A stretch of 64,000 nucleotides of DNA from Pseudolabrys sp. FHR47 (GTDB taxonomy: Bacteria > Pseudomonadota > Alphaproteobacteria > Rhizobiales > Xanthobacteraceae), in contig NZ_CP039740.1 of assembly GCF_005153485.1 (NCBI RefSeq), positions 3,413,001 through 3,477,000 on the forward strand, read 5' to 3'. Each line of letters opens with the position of its first letter. Position 1 is the first letter of the stretch. A model generated the notes under the pieces. It ran no database searches and was not told the origin of the DNA. It saw nothing but the letters and a program-made list of their open reading frames with translations. Shown in pieces: positions 51,765 through 60,030 of this stretch. Made by a program: the position numbers and the translations under genes.

Positions 51765-53102
51765 TCAGGCTGGCGCCAGCGTTTCCAGAAAGCGGACGCA
51801 TTCGCCGCGGGCAGCGGTGACAAGCGTGCCTTCCCACATCACCTGGTGGCCCCGCACGAAAGTGCCGACCGGCCAGCCGGTAACGGTTACACCCGTGTAA
51901 GGCGACCAGCCGGCGCGCGAGGCGATCCAGTTTTCCGTGATGGTCTCGCTTCGCTTCATGTCGACCACGGTAACGTCGGCGTCATAGCCGACGGCGATGC
52001 GGCCTTTGTTGGCAATGCCGTAAATCCGCGCCGGACCGGCGCTGGTGAGATCGACGAAGCGTTGCAGCGTCAGGCGCCCGGCGTTGACGTGATCGAGCAT
52101 CAGCGGGACCAGCGTCTGGACGCCCGGCATGCCGGAATGGGCCTTCGGATATGGATGCGCCTTTTCCTCGCGGGTGTGCGGGGAGTGATCGGAGCCGCAG
52201 GTGTCGATGATGCCCTGCTGCAGGGCATGCCACAGGCCGGCCTGGTGAATTGCGTCTCGCACCGGCGGATTGAGCTGCGCCATGGTGCCGAGCCGTTCAT
52301 AACAATCCGGCGCGGTGAGCGTGACATGCGCCGGCGTCACCTCGGCTGAAGCGACATCCTTATGGCCAGCGAGATATTCGGCCTCGTCCTTGCTGGTGAC
52401 GTGCAGGATGTGAATGCGCTTGCCGGTCTCGCGCGCCAGCCGCACCAGACGCTGCGTGCACATCAGGGCGGCGGTCGCATCGCGCCACACCGGATGCGAA
52501 CGCGGATCGTTGTCGATGCGCAGATTCATGCGCTCACGCAGGCGATATTCGTCCTCGGAATGAAAGGCGACGCGGCGGTTGACGTTCTCGAGGACGGCGC
52601 GGATGCCGTCGTCGTCCTCGATCAGCAGCGAGCCGGTGGACGAGCCGGCGAACACCTTGATCGCGCAGGCGCCCGGCAGCCGCTCCAACTCGGCGAGGTC
52701 CTTGGTGTTCTCGCGCGTGGCGCCGACATAGAAGCCGAAGTCGCAATGCATGCGGTGATGCGCGCGGGCGACCTTGTCGGCGAGCGCGGCCGCATCCGTC
52801 GTGGTCGGGATGGTGTTCGGCATTTCGAAAGTGAGCGTGACGCCGCCGAGCACCGCGCCGCGCGAGCCGCTCTCGAGGTCTTCCTTCTGCGTCAGCCCCG
52901 GCTCGCGGAAATGGACATGGGTGTCCATCACGCCGGGCAGGACGTGCAAGCCGCGGCAGTCGATGACCTCCCCGGCCGAGGCCCGGGCCAGGTCACCGAT
53001 TGCGGCGAAGCGACCGTCACGGATGCCGACGTCCCGCACCCCCTCACCGTCCTGGTTGACGACGGTGCCGCCCCTGAGGATGAGGTCAAAGGTTTCGGCC
53101 AT
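51765..53102 (-). CDS. dihydroorotase (class I)
   Basis: 445 residues. Metal motif DTHVHFREPGLTQKED, the carbamylated-lysine region CAIKVFAGSSTGSL, metal histidines in FHSEDEYR and HILHVTS, and catalytic Asp in DTCGSDHSPHTREEKAHP make a full amidohydrolase site. It converts carbamoyl-aspartate to dihydroorotate in pyrimidine synthesis; hydantoinase/allantoinase relatives are possible but the HFREPG and GSDHSPH motifs favour dihydroorotase. The ATG at 53102 gives MAETFDLILRGG; the longer frame contains the 15-bp tandem repeats and is rejected. Confidence 0.9.
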   Translation of the reverse strand: MAETFDLILRGGTVVNQDGEGVRDVGIRDGRFAAIGDLARASAGEVIDCRGLHVLPGVMDTHVHFREPGLTQKEDLESGSRGAVLGGVTLTFEMPNTIPTTTDAAALADKVARAHHRMHCDFGFYVGATRENTKDLAELERLPGACAIKVFAGSSTGSLLIEDDDGIRAVLENVNRRVAFHSEDEYRLRERMNLRIDNDPRSHPVWRDATAALMCTQRLVRLARETGKRIHILHVTSKDEAEYLAGHKDVASAEVTPAHVTLTAPDCYERLGTMAQLNPPVRDAIHQAGLWHALQQGIIDTCGSDHSPHTREEKAHPYPKAHSGMPGVQTLVPLMLDHVNAGRLTLQRFVDLTSAGPARIYGIANKGRIAVGYDADVTVVDMKRSETITENWIASRAGWSPYTGVTVTGWPVGTFVRGHQVMWEGTLVTAARGECVRFLETLAPA

Positions 53103-53160
53103 GGAGGCGGGCTTTCTGCCGGGCTTGAGGATCGTCGGCCAGCGCTTACGTTTGCCGGAC

Positions 53161-53205
53161 GTTTCTGGCAAGCCCGTTTCTAGCAAGCCCGTTTCTGCTA
53201 AGACG
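53161..53205. repeat. 15-bp tandem repeat, about 2.7 copies
   Basis: GTTTCTGGCAAGCCC, GTTTCTAGCAAGCCC and GTTTCTGCTAAGacg follow each other without gaps in the 145-bp divergent region between dihydroorotase and ygfZ. The period is 15 bases. Confidence 0.85.
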
Positions 53206-53247
53206 GGCATCACATTTCCAGAGACGAATCCGGGGATTTTTCACGCC

Positions 53248-54138
53248 ATGAAGGCAGCTTTGCTACCCGATCGGGGCGTCATCAAGGTCGCCGGCGAGGC
53301 CGCCCGCGGCTTCCTCAACGGCATCGTCACCAGCGATATCGGCGATGTGGCGCCCGGCACGGCACGCTTCGCCGCTTTGCTGACGCCGCAGGGCAAGATC
53401 ATCGTCGATTTCCTGATCACCGAAGCCGCGGCGGAGGACGGCGGCGGCTTCTATTTCGACGTACCGAAGGCCCTCGCGCCGACGTTGGCCCAGAAGCTCA
53501 ATTTCTACAAATTGCGCGCCAAGGTGACGATCGAGGACCTGTCCGACCGACTCGGCGTCATGGCGGTGTGGGACGGCGCGGGCACGAGCGACTACGGCCT
53601 CACTTATCCCGACCCGCGTTTCGCGCCGCTCGGGTTTCGCGTCATCCTCCCGCCCGAGGTGATCGCCGAAGCCGCCGCCGACCTCAGCGCGAACCTCACC
53701 GATGCCGACGCCTATGAGGCGCATCGCATTGCGCTGGGCGTGCCGCGCGGCGGCGCCGACTTCGTTTTTGGCGACACCTTCCCGCATGAGGCCGACATGG
53801 ACCAGCTCGGCGGCGTCGATTTCGACAAAGGCTGTTACATCGGCCAGGAGGTGGTCTCGCGCGTCGAGCATCGCTCCACCGCGCGCAGCCGCGTCGTTCC
53901 GGTCGCCTATGACGACAACGCGCCGATGCCGGGCCTCGACATCACGGCCGGCGACAAGCCGGCCGGCATGATGGGCTCGGCCGCCAATGGCCGCGGCCTG
54001 GCGCTGCTGCGGCTCGATCGCGTCGCCGATGCGATAGCCACCGGAACGCCGATTTTATGCGGCGGCGTCACACTGCGCGTGGTGAAGCCCGACTGGGCCC
54101 GCTTCGCGTTTCCCGGCGAGACCAAGGCGGCGGAGTGA
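53248..54138 (+). CDS. ygfZ: YgfZ/GcvT-like folate-binding Fe-S maturation protein
   Basis: 296 residues. The signature KGCYIGQE is at 194-201 with the conserved cysteine C196, and DFLITEAA... region plus ALGVPRGGADF match YgfZ/CAF17. These proteins bind tetrahydrofolate and help maintain Fe-S enzymes such as MiaB. ATG 53248 is supported by the conserved start LLPDRGVIKVAGEAARGFLN. Downstream are tag and an HD hydrolase in the same direction. Confidence 0.92.
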   Translation: MKAALLPDRGVIKVAGEAARGFLNGIVTSDIGDVAPGTARFAALLTPQGKIIVDFLITEAAAEDGGGFYFDVPKALAPTLAQKLNFYKLRAKVTIEDLSDRLGVMAVWDGAGTSDYGLTYPDPRFAPLGFRVILPPEVIAEAAADLSANLTDADAYEAHRIALGVPRGGADFVFGDTFPHEADMDQLGGVDFDKGCYIGQEVVSRVEHRSTARSRVVPVAYDDNAPMPGLDITAGDKPAGMMGSAANGRGLALLRLDRVADAIATGTPILCGGVTLRVVKPDWARFAFPGETKAAE

Positions 54139-54178
54139 GCGCCGCGACAGCCCGGACGCGCCGCGCTATATCTCCGCC

Positions 54179-54811
54179 ATGGCTATTCCAAAAACGATTC
54201 TGCACGCCGACGGCTTGAAGCGCTGCGCCTGGCCCAAGGAAGACCCGCTCTATGTCGCCTATCACGACGAAGAATGGGGCGTGCCCGAATGGGATGATCG
54301 TGCGCTGTTCGAGAAGCTGATCCTCGACGGTTTCCAGGCCGGGCTGTCCTGGATCACCATCCTGCGCAAGCGCGACAACTTCCGCAAAGCCTTCGACGGT
54401 TTCGAGCCCGAGAAGATCGCGCGCTACACGCCGAAGAAGGTCGAGCGGCTGATGCAGGACGCCGGCATTGTGCGCAACCGCGCCAAGATCGAAGGCACGA
54501 TCCTGTCGGCGCGCGGCTATCTCAAGATCATGGAGAGCGGCCCCGGTTTCTCGGCGATGCTGTGGGACCATGTCGGCGGCGAGCCGCTCGACAACAAACT
54601 GCGCGCCGGCAAAACGCTGCCGGTGGAGACGCCTATCTCCAAGGCGATGTCGAAACAGCTCATCGGCCACGGCTTCAAATTCGTCGGGCCGACCATCGTC
54701 TATGCCTTCATGCAGGCGGTCGGCATGGTCAACGATCACGAAGTGACGTGCTGGTGCCACGCCGAATGCAACAGACTGGCGGCGAAGCACGCGAAGAAGA
54801 AAAAGAAATGA
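54179..54811 (+). CDS. tag: DNA-3-methyladenine glycosylase I
   Basis: 210 residues. The N-terminal RCAWPKEDPLYVAYHDEEWG with zinc ligand Cys, the HhH-like core FQAGLSWITILRKRDNFR and the C-terminal zinc ligands in HEVTCWCHAECNR are characteristic of Tag, which excises 3-methyladenine from alkylated DNA. The stop overlaps the start of the HD hydrolase gene (ATGA), so the two are translationally coupled. Confidence 0.95.
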   Translation: MAIPKTILHADGLKRCAWPKEDPLYVAYHDEEWGVPEWDDRALFEKLILDGFQAGLSWITILRKRDNFRKAFDGFEPEKIARYTPKKVERLMQDAGIVRNRAKIEGTILSARGYLKIMESGPGFSAMLWDHVGGEPLDNKLRAGKTLPVETPISKAMSKQLIGHGFKFVGPTIVYAFMQAVGMVNDHEVTCWCHAECNRLAAKHAKKKKK

Positions 54812-55464
54812 GCAAAGCTGCTGCGAAGTCGCCCCCTCGGGCAAAGGCTATAAGAGCTTGGCAGCGTATGCTGTCGGGGCGCCGGCTCGACCTGCTCGAT
54901 CCCTCGCCGCTCGACGTCGAACTCGAGGACATCGCCCACGGGCTGGCGCGCGTCGCGCGTTGGAACGGCCAGACCAAGGGCGCGCATATTTTTTCGGTGG
55001 CTCAGCACGTGCTTTTGGTCGAGGCACTAGCGCGCGCCAAATCGCCGAGCCTCGACGACCGGCTGCGCCTCGCCATCCTGCTGCATGACGCCGCCGAATA
55101 TGTGATCGGCGACATGATCTCGCCCTTCAAGGCCGTGATCGGCGACAGCTACAAGATCGTCGAAAGCCGGCTCCTCACGGCGATCCACGTACATTTCGGG
55201 CTTCCGGCGCATCTTCCCGAAACCTGGGTGAAGATCATCAAGAGCGCCGACCGCAATGCCGCCTATCTGGAGGCGACGCGACTGGCCGGATTCGAGGACA
55301 CTGAAGCGCGCAAGTTCTTCGGCCAACCGCCGAAATTTTCCGCAGCCATCGAGCGCGATTATCTTACGCCGTGGCCGGCTTCGACCGCCGCCAAGCGGTT
55401 TGCCGAGCGGGTGGAAAAACTGCTCGGACCCGGCTTTTCAGCCGCTTCGCGCCAGCCTAAATAA
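54808..55464 (+). CDS. HD-domain hydrolase (YfbR-like)
   Basis: 218 residues. The HD motif appears as HIFSVAQHVLLVEAL, then LLHDAAEYVIGDMISPFK, supplying H...HD...D metal ligands of the YfbR/HDDC2-type 5'-nucleotidase group. It begins RAWQRMLSGRRLDLLDPSPL, a form common in alphaproteobacteria. Dephosphorylation of a deoxynucleoside monophosphate is the family expectation. Its coupling to tag suggests a role in nucleotide or DNA damage maintenance, by inference. Confidence 0.88.
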   Translation: MSKAAAKSPPRAKAIRAWQRMLSGRRLDLLDPSPLDVELEDIAHGLARVARWNGQTKGAHIFSVAQHVLLVEALARAKSPSLDDRLRLAILLHDAAEYVIGDMISPFKAVIGDSYKIVESRLLTAIHVHFGLPAHLPETWVKIIKSADRNAAYLEATRLAGFEDTEARKFFGQPPKFSAAIERDYLTPWPASTAAKRFAERVEKLLGPGFSAASRQPK

Positions 55465-55470
55465 CCCCTT

Positions 55471-55977
55471 ATGATCCACGTCTGCTCGCTCGCGCTGCTG
55501 TACAAGACGGTCGAAGAGACCAGGGCCCAGCACATCGTCACCCTGCTCCGCCTCACCGACCGGGTGACACGGCCGGCGCATATCGCCGCCGACAATCACC
55601 TCGTGCTGGCCGTCGACGACATCTGCGATCCGGAAGAAGGCTGCACCGTCCCGGCCGCGGATCATGTGGTGCGGCTTGTCGATTTCGCGCAGCGCTGGGA
55701 TCGTTCGGCGCCGATGGTGGTGCATTGCTTTGCCGGCATCAGCCGTTCGACCGCGGCCGCCTTCACCGCTGCCTGCGCGCTCAATCCGCAACGCGACGAG
55801 GCCGAGATCGCATGGACGATCCGCACCGCCTCACCCACCGCCATGCCCAACCGGCGCATCGTCGCCATCGCCGACGAGATCCTCCAGCGCAATGGCCGCA
55901 TGGTGCGCGCGGTCGAGGCCCTCGGCCGCGGCCAGGAAGCGATGGAAGGCCATCCGTTCCGGCTCGACATTGGCTAG
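55471..55977 (+). CDS. protein tyrosine phosphatase-like protein
   Basis: 168 residues. The active-site loop HCFAGISRST gives H85-C86-x5-R92, the cysteine phosphatase signature, preceded by the general-acid region VDDICDPEEG. The protein resembles alphaproteobacterial 'tyrosine phosphatase family' proteins of dual-specificity fold. Substrates are unknown. It starts 6 bases after the HD hydrolase stop, so it belongs to the ygfZ-tag-HD run. Confidence 0.88.
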   Translation: MIHVCSLALLYKTVEETRAQHIVTLLRLTDRVTRPAHIAADNHLVLAVDDICDPEEGCTVPAADHVVRLVDFAQRWDRSAPMVVHCFAGISRSTAAAFTAACALNPQRDEAEIAWTIRTASPTAMPNRRIVAIADEILQRNGRMVRAVEALGRGQEAMEGHPFRLDIG

Positions 55978-56024
55978 GCGCCTCGAACCGACTAGGGTTT
56001 GCCCGCCAACCGGGGGATTTCACC

Positions 56025-56498
56025 GTGTCGACGCTTCACTACGGGCTGGTCAGCCCAGAGACGCTGGCCGCACATGACGGCCTGACCTTTCTCAAGGGCA
56101 TCATTGCCGGACAATTCCCGCAGCCCCCGATTGCCGAAACACTCGGTTTCCAGCTTGTCGAGGCCGAGCCCAACCGCGTCGTCTTCGAAGGCCTGCCCGA
56201 GCAGCGTCACTACAATCCGATCCATACGGTGCATGGCGGCTTCGCGGCGACCCTGCTCGATTCCGCGCTGGCCTGCGCGATCTTCACGACCATGCTCAGG
56301 GGCGATGCCTGGACGACGCTGGAACTGAAGCTGAACTATGTGCGGGCGATGACCAAGGATACCGGCCCGGTGCGCGCCGAAGGCCGCGTCATCCATCGCG
56401 GCCGCAGCATCGCGACCTCGGAAGGCGATCTGAAAGACGCCGGCGGCAAGCTCTACGCCCACGCCACGACGACCTGCATGATCATGCCGGCGAAATAG
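56025..56498 (+). CDS. PaaI-family hotdog thioesterase
   Basis: 157 residues from GTG 56025, which follows CGGGGGA. The hotdog signature YNPIHTVHGGFAATLLDSAL contains the HGG element and catalytic Asp context; LELKLNYVRAMTKDTGPVRA and GRVIHRGRSIATSEGDL follow family pattern. It hydrolyses acyl-CoA thioesters, often aryl-CoA. A very T-rich patch (56510-56521) follows the stop and may end transcription. Confidence 0.91.
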   Translation: MSTLHYGLVSPETLAAHDGLTFLKGIIAGQFPQPPIAETLGFQLVEAEPNRVVFEGLPEQRHYNPIHTVHGGFAATLLDSALACAIFTTMLRGDAWTTLELKLNYVRAMTKDTGPVRAEGRVIHRGRSIATSEGDLKDAGGKLYAHATTTCMIMPAK

Positions 56499-56569
56499 AA
56501 GCGCCCTTTATTTATTTTTTTGTCGCGCTTCCGGACGGCGAACCGGTTTCCACTTCGCCTGGAAGCGCT

Positions 56570-56893
56570 CTACCCCTGCGTCGGCGGCACGCGCACCACC
56601 ATGCCTTCGAGCTGCGGCGTCAGCGTGATGCGGCAGGCCATGCGGCTCGATTTCTTCACCTCGGCGGCAACTTCGTCGAGCTTGTCGTCTTCCTCGCGGC
56701 TGCGCTTGGGCAGGCGCGATTGCCAGGGCTCCTCGATATAGACGTGGCAGGTGCCGCAAGAGCAACTGCCGGCGCAGGCGCCGATAATGCCGTCGATGTC
56801 GCATTCGACCGCGGCTTCCATCAGCGTCATGCCGGGCGGCGCTTCGACCGGCTGACGATGACCGTTCGGTTCGATGAAGACGATGGTCGGCAT
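56570..56893 (-). CDS. adrenodoxin-type [2Fe-2S] ferredoxin
   Basis: 107 residues. Cluster ligands C40-x5-C46-x2-C49 and C87 have adrenodoxin/FdxB spacing, in GIIGACAGSCSCGTCHVYIE and RMACRITL; C44 is an extra cysteine. Such ferredoxins pass electrons to P450s, Rieske oxygenases or Fe-S assembly. No hydroxylase or reductase gene is next to it, so its partner is unknown. Confidence 0.93.
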   Translation of the reverse strand: MPTIVFIEPNGHRQPVEAPPGMTLMEAAVECDIDGIIGACAGSCSCGTCHVYIEEPWQSRLPKRSREEDDKLDEVAAEVKKSSRMACRITLTPQLEGMVVRVPPTQG

Positions 56894-56970
56894 GGCTTCA
56901 CCCCGGCGCGCGCGTTACAGCGCCCGGTGGCGGGCGCCACCGGCCATCATTGCCGTTCAATCGTGTAGAT

Positions 56971-57429
56971 TCAGTTGTTGCCGGCCGCGAACGACGAACG
57001 CAGCTTCAGCGGCCCCTCTTCGCTCTCGACGCTGGCCGAGCGCGTCGGGCGGCGGGTGAATTCGCAATAGGCAAAGCCGAGCCCCGAGATCGAACCGCGG
57101 AAGGTGTATTCGTCGACCTTGGTCACGCGGAAGCACGGATCGATCGGCAGGCCCTTCATGGTGGCGCAGACCGAGCCTTCGCGCACATGCAACGTATTGG
57201 CCGGCAGCGAGGCGTAGCGCACCTTGCCGGCGCCTTGGAACTGGATCGAGCCGACAACCGAGCCGTCATGCAGCACGCGGCCGCGGCCACGGGTGCCTTC
57301 GAAGCAGGTGTAATTGAAGGTCTTGCCGACGACGAAAGCGCGCGCCTGCTCGGCCGTCAGTTCTTCGGCCGAAGCCATCGACGGCAGCGCGGCCAACAGG
57401 CCGATCACGCACGCACCTACACGCAACAT
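56971..57429 (-). CDS. periplasmic hypothetical protein
   Basis: 152 residues from ATG 57429, with signal peptide MLRVGACVIGLLAALPSMAS-A. The mature protein (ELTAEQARAFVVGKTFNYTC and onward) has four cysteines in pairs and a beta-rich look, with RVLHDGSVVGSIQFQGAGKV and VDEYTFRGSISGLGFAYCEF. It resembles small secreted proteins annotated as hypothetical in Bradyrhizobium relatives. Function is unknown; the start at 57459 lacks a ribosome site. Confidence 0.78.
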   Translation of the reverse strand: MLRVGACVIGLLAALPSMASAEELTAEQARAFVVGKTFNYTCFEGTRGRGRVLHDGSVVGSIQFQGAGKVRYASLPANTLHVREGSVCATMKGLPIDPCFRVTKVDEYTFRGSISGLGFAYCEFTRRPTRSASVESEEGPLKLRSSFAAGNN

Positions 57430-57535
57430 CACGGAACTCCGACTGACGCCACAAGACAAGACTAGCGGGCTTCCGCCCGCCAGAAAACATCTTGCGGATT
57501 ATGCCTAACGATCGTTGGCAAATCCTGAATGGAAT

Positions 57536-58522
57536 TTACCCGATCTTGACCACGACGCGACCCCGGACCTGCCCGGCGACGATGGCGGATGCCGCCTCCG
57601 GCAGGTCTGAAAGGCCGATTTCCTTGGTCATCGCGGCTAATTTCTGGCGGTCGAGGTCCGTTTCGAGCCTTTTCCACGCCTCTTCACGCTTGGGCAGCGG
57701 ACACATCACCGAGTCGATGCCCAAAAGACACACCCCGCGCAAAATGAAGGGCGCGACCGAGCCCGGCAGATCCATACCGCCGGCCAAGCCGCAGGCAGCC
57801 ACCGCACCGCCATAGCGGATCATGGACAGGAGGTTGGCGAGAGTGGTGGAGCCCACGCTGTCGATACCGCCGGCCCAGCGTTCCTTGGCTAGCGGCTTTA
57901 CCGGGCCGGTGAGCGCGGCGCGCTCGACGATTTCGGTGGCGCCGAGGCTCTTGAGATAATCGGCCTCCGCGGGACGGCCGGTGACGGCACTGACCTCAAA
58001 GCCAAGTTTGGACAGGATCGATACCGCGACCGAGCCAACGCCGCCTGCGGCGCCGGTGACGGCAATGGGACCGCTGGCCGGGCTGAGGCCATGCTTTTCC
58101 AGCGCCATGACGCAGAGCATCGCGGTATAGCCGGCCGTGCCGATGGCCATGGCGTCGCGGGTCGAGATGCCCGCGGGCAAACGCACCAGCCAGTCGCCCT
58201 TCACCCTCGCCTTTTCGGCATAGGCGCCGAGATGGGTCTCGCCGAGACCCCAGCCATTGAGGATGACCTTGTCACCAGCCTTCCAATTGGGATGGCTCGA
58301 GGCTTCGACGGTACCGGCGAAGTCGACCCCGGCGATCATCGGGAACCGGCGCACCACCGGCGCCTTGCCGGTAATGGCGAGACCGTCCTTGTAGTTCACC
58401 GTGGAGTATTCGACGCGGACGGTGACGTCGCCGTCCATCAGGTTCGCCTCATCGAAATCGGCGAGCGCGGCCTTGGTGCCGCCCTCGGTCTTATCGATCA
58501 CCATCGCCTTGAAAGTTGCCAC
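57536..58522 (-). CDS. AcuI/YhdH-type quinone oxidoreductase (acrylyl-CoA reductase-like)
   Basis: 328 residues from GTG 58522, with GAGGG four bases upstream. MDR fold without zinc-site cysteines; VEYSTVNYKDGLAITGKAPV, AIGTAGYTAMLCVMALEKHG and VTGAAGGVGSVAVSILSKLG are diagnostic of the YhdH/AcuI group, NADPH-dependent reductases of acrylyl-CoA and similar enones. Length matches. It is downstream of an MFS gene after 84 bases on the same strand. Confidence 0.9.
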   Translation of the reverse strand: MATFKAMVIDKTEGGTKAALADFDEANLMDGDVTVRVEYSTVNYKDGLAITGKAPVVRRFPMIAGVDFAGTVEASSHPNWKAGDKVILNGWGLGETHLGAYAEKARVKGDWLVRLPAGISTRDAMAIGTAGYTAMLCVMALEKHGLSPASGPIAVTGAAGGVGSVAVSILSKLGFEVSAVTGRPAEADYLKSLGATEIVERAALTGPVKPLAKERWAGGIDSVGSTTLANLLSMIRYGGAVAACGLAGGMDLPGSVAPFILRGVCLLGIDSVMCPLPKREEAWKRLETDLDRQKLAAMTKEIGLSDLPEAASAIVAGQVRGRVVVKIG

Positions 58523-58606
58523 CCGGCCCTCGCTTCGTTCTTGAGGAAATGTTGGCCGAGTTTTCGCGCGCGGAAGCCACGCGCGCAACTGTTTTGCGCG
58601 TTCCGC

Positions 58607-59851
58607 CTACGCGGCCGCCGGCACCAGCGGCCGTGTCACCGGCTTTTCCACGATCGGCAGGTTGATGATTGCCGACAGGACGCCGAAGAACACGCTCAGC
58701 CACCACACCGGGTTGTAGCTCTGGAAGTATTCGAACGCGAGACCGCCAAGCAGCACGCCAAGGAAACCGCCGACCTGGTGGCTGAAGAAGGCGATGCCAA
58801 ACAGCATCGCGAGCCAGCGCGTGCCGAACATGATCGCCACCAGCGATGACGTGGGCGGCACCGTCGACAGCCACAACAGACCCTGCGTAGCGCCGAAGAT
58901 CAGCGTCGATATCGGCGTCACGGGCAGCAGCACGAAGACAGCGATCGAAATGGCGCGGCCGAAATAGATCGCCGACAGGATATAGCGCTTGGGCATGCGC
59001 GAGCCGAGATAGCCCGACGTGATCGAGCCGACGATATTGAACAGGCCGATCGCCGCCACGGTCCAGCCCCCGATCTCCGCCGACAGGCCGCGGTCGGCGA
59101 GATAGGCCGGCAAGTGCACCGTGGTGAAGGCGAGCTGGAAACCGCAGGTGAAGAAGCCGATCACCAGCAGCACATAGCTGCGGTGGCCGAAGGCTTCCGA
59201 GAGCGCCTGTTTGTAGGATTGCGTCGGTTGCGCCGGACCGGCGTTCACGGCTTTCGGCGGCGCCGCCAGCACCAGCGACAGCGGCAGGATGATCAGCATC
59301 AGCGCGGCGAAGACGAACAATGCGCCGGTCCAGCCGGTCGAGCCGATCAGCGCCACCGCGAGCGGCGAGAACAGGAACTGGCCGAAGGAACCGGCGGCGG
59401 TGCCGAGGCCGAAGGCGGTCGAGCGCCATTCATCCGGTAGCAGCTTCCCGAAAGCGCCGACGACAATGGTGAAGGAGCATCCCGACAGACCGAAACCGAT
59501 CAGTACGCCGGCCGACAAAGTCAGCGTCGCCGGCGTCGTCGAATAAGCCATCAGGAACAGGCCGGCCGCATAGAGCAAGGTGCCGGCCATCAGGACCCGC
59601 GTCGCGCCATAGCGGTCGGCGATCGCACCGGCGAAGGGCTGGCCTACACCCCACAACAAATTCTGCACCGCGAGAGCGAAGGCGAAAACATCGCGGCCCC
59701 AGTTATTAAGTTCCGACATCGGCGTGAGGAAGAAGCCGAGCGCCGAGCGCGGGCCGAAACCCAGAAGCGCAACGATACAGCCGCAGACAATAATGACGGC
59801 CGGCGTCCGCCAGCTAGAGAGCGAGGACGCGCTGGCGTTCTGGGTGGACAT
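58607..59851 (-). CDS. MFS transporter (OFA/monocarboxylate-like)
   Basis: 414 residues from ATG 59851. Twelve helices; the first loop has GVGQPFAGAIADRYGATRVL, a variant of the MFS motif between helices 2 and 3, and the fold resembles monocarboxylate/oxalate-formate antiporter relatives (VVGAFGKLLPDEWRSTAFGL). It may import or export a small organic acid. Adjacent AcuI-type reductase suggests, weakly, a short-chain acid. The upstream 179 bases hold its promoter and face the SleB gene's 3' end. Confidence 0.88.
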   Translation of the reverse strand: MSTQNASASSLSSWRTPAVIIVCGCIVALLGFGPRSALGFFLTPMSELNNWGRDVFAFALAVQNLLWGVGQPFAGAIADRYGATRVLMAGTLLYAAGLFLMAYSTTPATLTLSAGVLIGFGLSGCSFTIVVGAFGKLLPDEWRSTAFGLGTAAGSFGQFLFSPLAVALIGSTGWTGALFVFAALMLIILPLSLVLAAPPKAVNAGPAQPTQSYKQALSEAFGHRSYVLLVIGFFTCGFQLAFTTVHLPAYLADRGLSAEIGGWTVAAIGLFNIVGSITSGYLGSRMPKRYILSAIYFGRAISIAVFVLLPVTPISTLIFGATQGLLWLSTVPPTSSLVAIMFGTRWLAMLFGIAFFSHQVGGFLGVLLGGLAFEYFQSYNPVWWLSVFFGVLSAIINLPIVEKPVTRPLVPAAA

Positions 59852-60030
59852 TCGGGGGTGCTCCGGCGAATTTGAATGGCCGACGGCCCATCGCCGACGA
59901 CCAGAGCCGGAACATAGTAACAAGCCTGCGCCGCCCCTAGCGAAAAGTACTGATCAAAGCCATTTGCGACACGCATGGCTGCACGGAAATCGTTGGGGAA
60001 ATTCCTCCCGCCGCTTGCCCGCGCCGGCCG

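Noticed and set aside
56499..56569. T-rich stretch after the PaaI gene as a terminator
   Set aside because: GAAGCGC and GCGCTTC flank the T-run instead of preceding it, leaving a loop of about 20 bases; not a canonical terminator.
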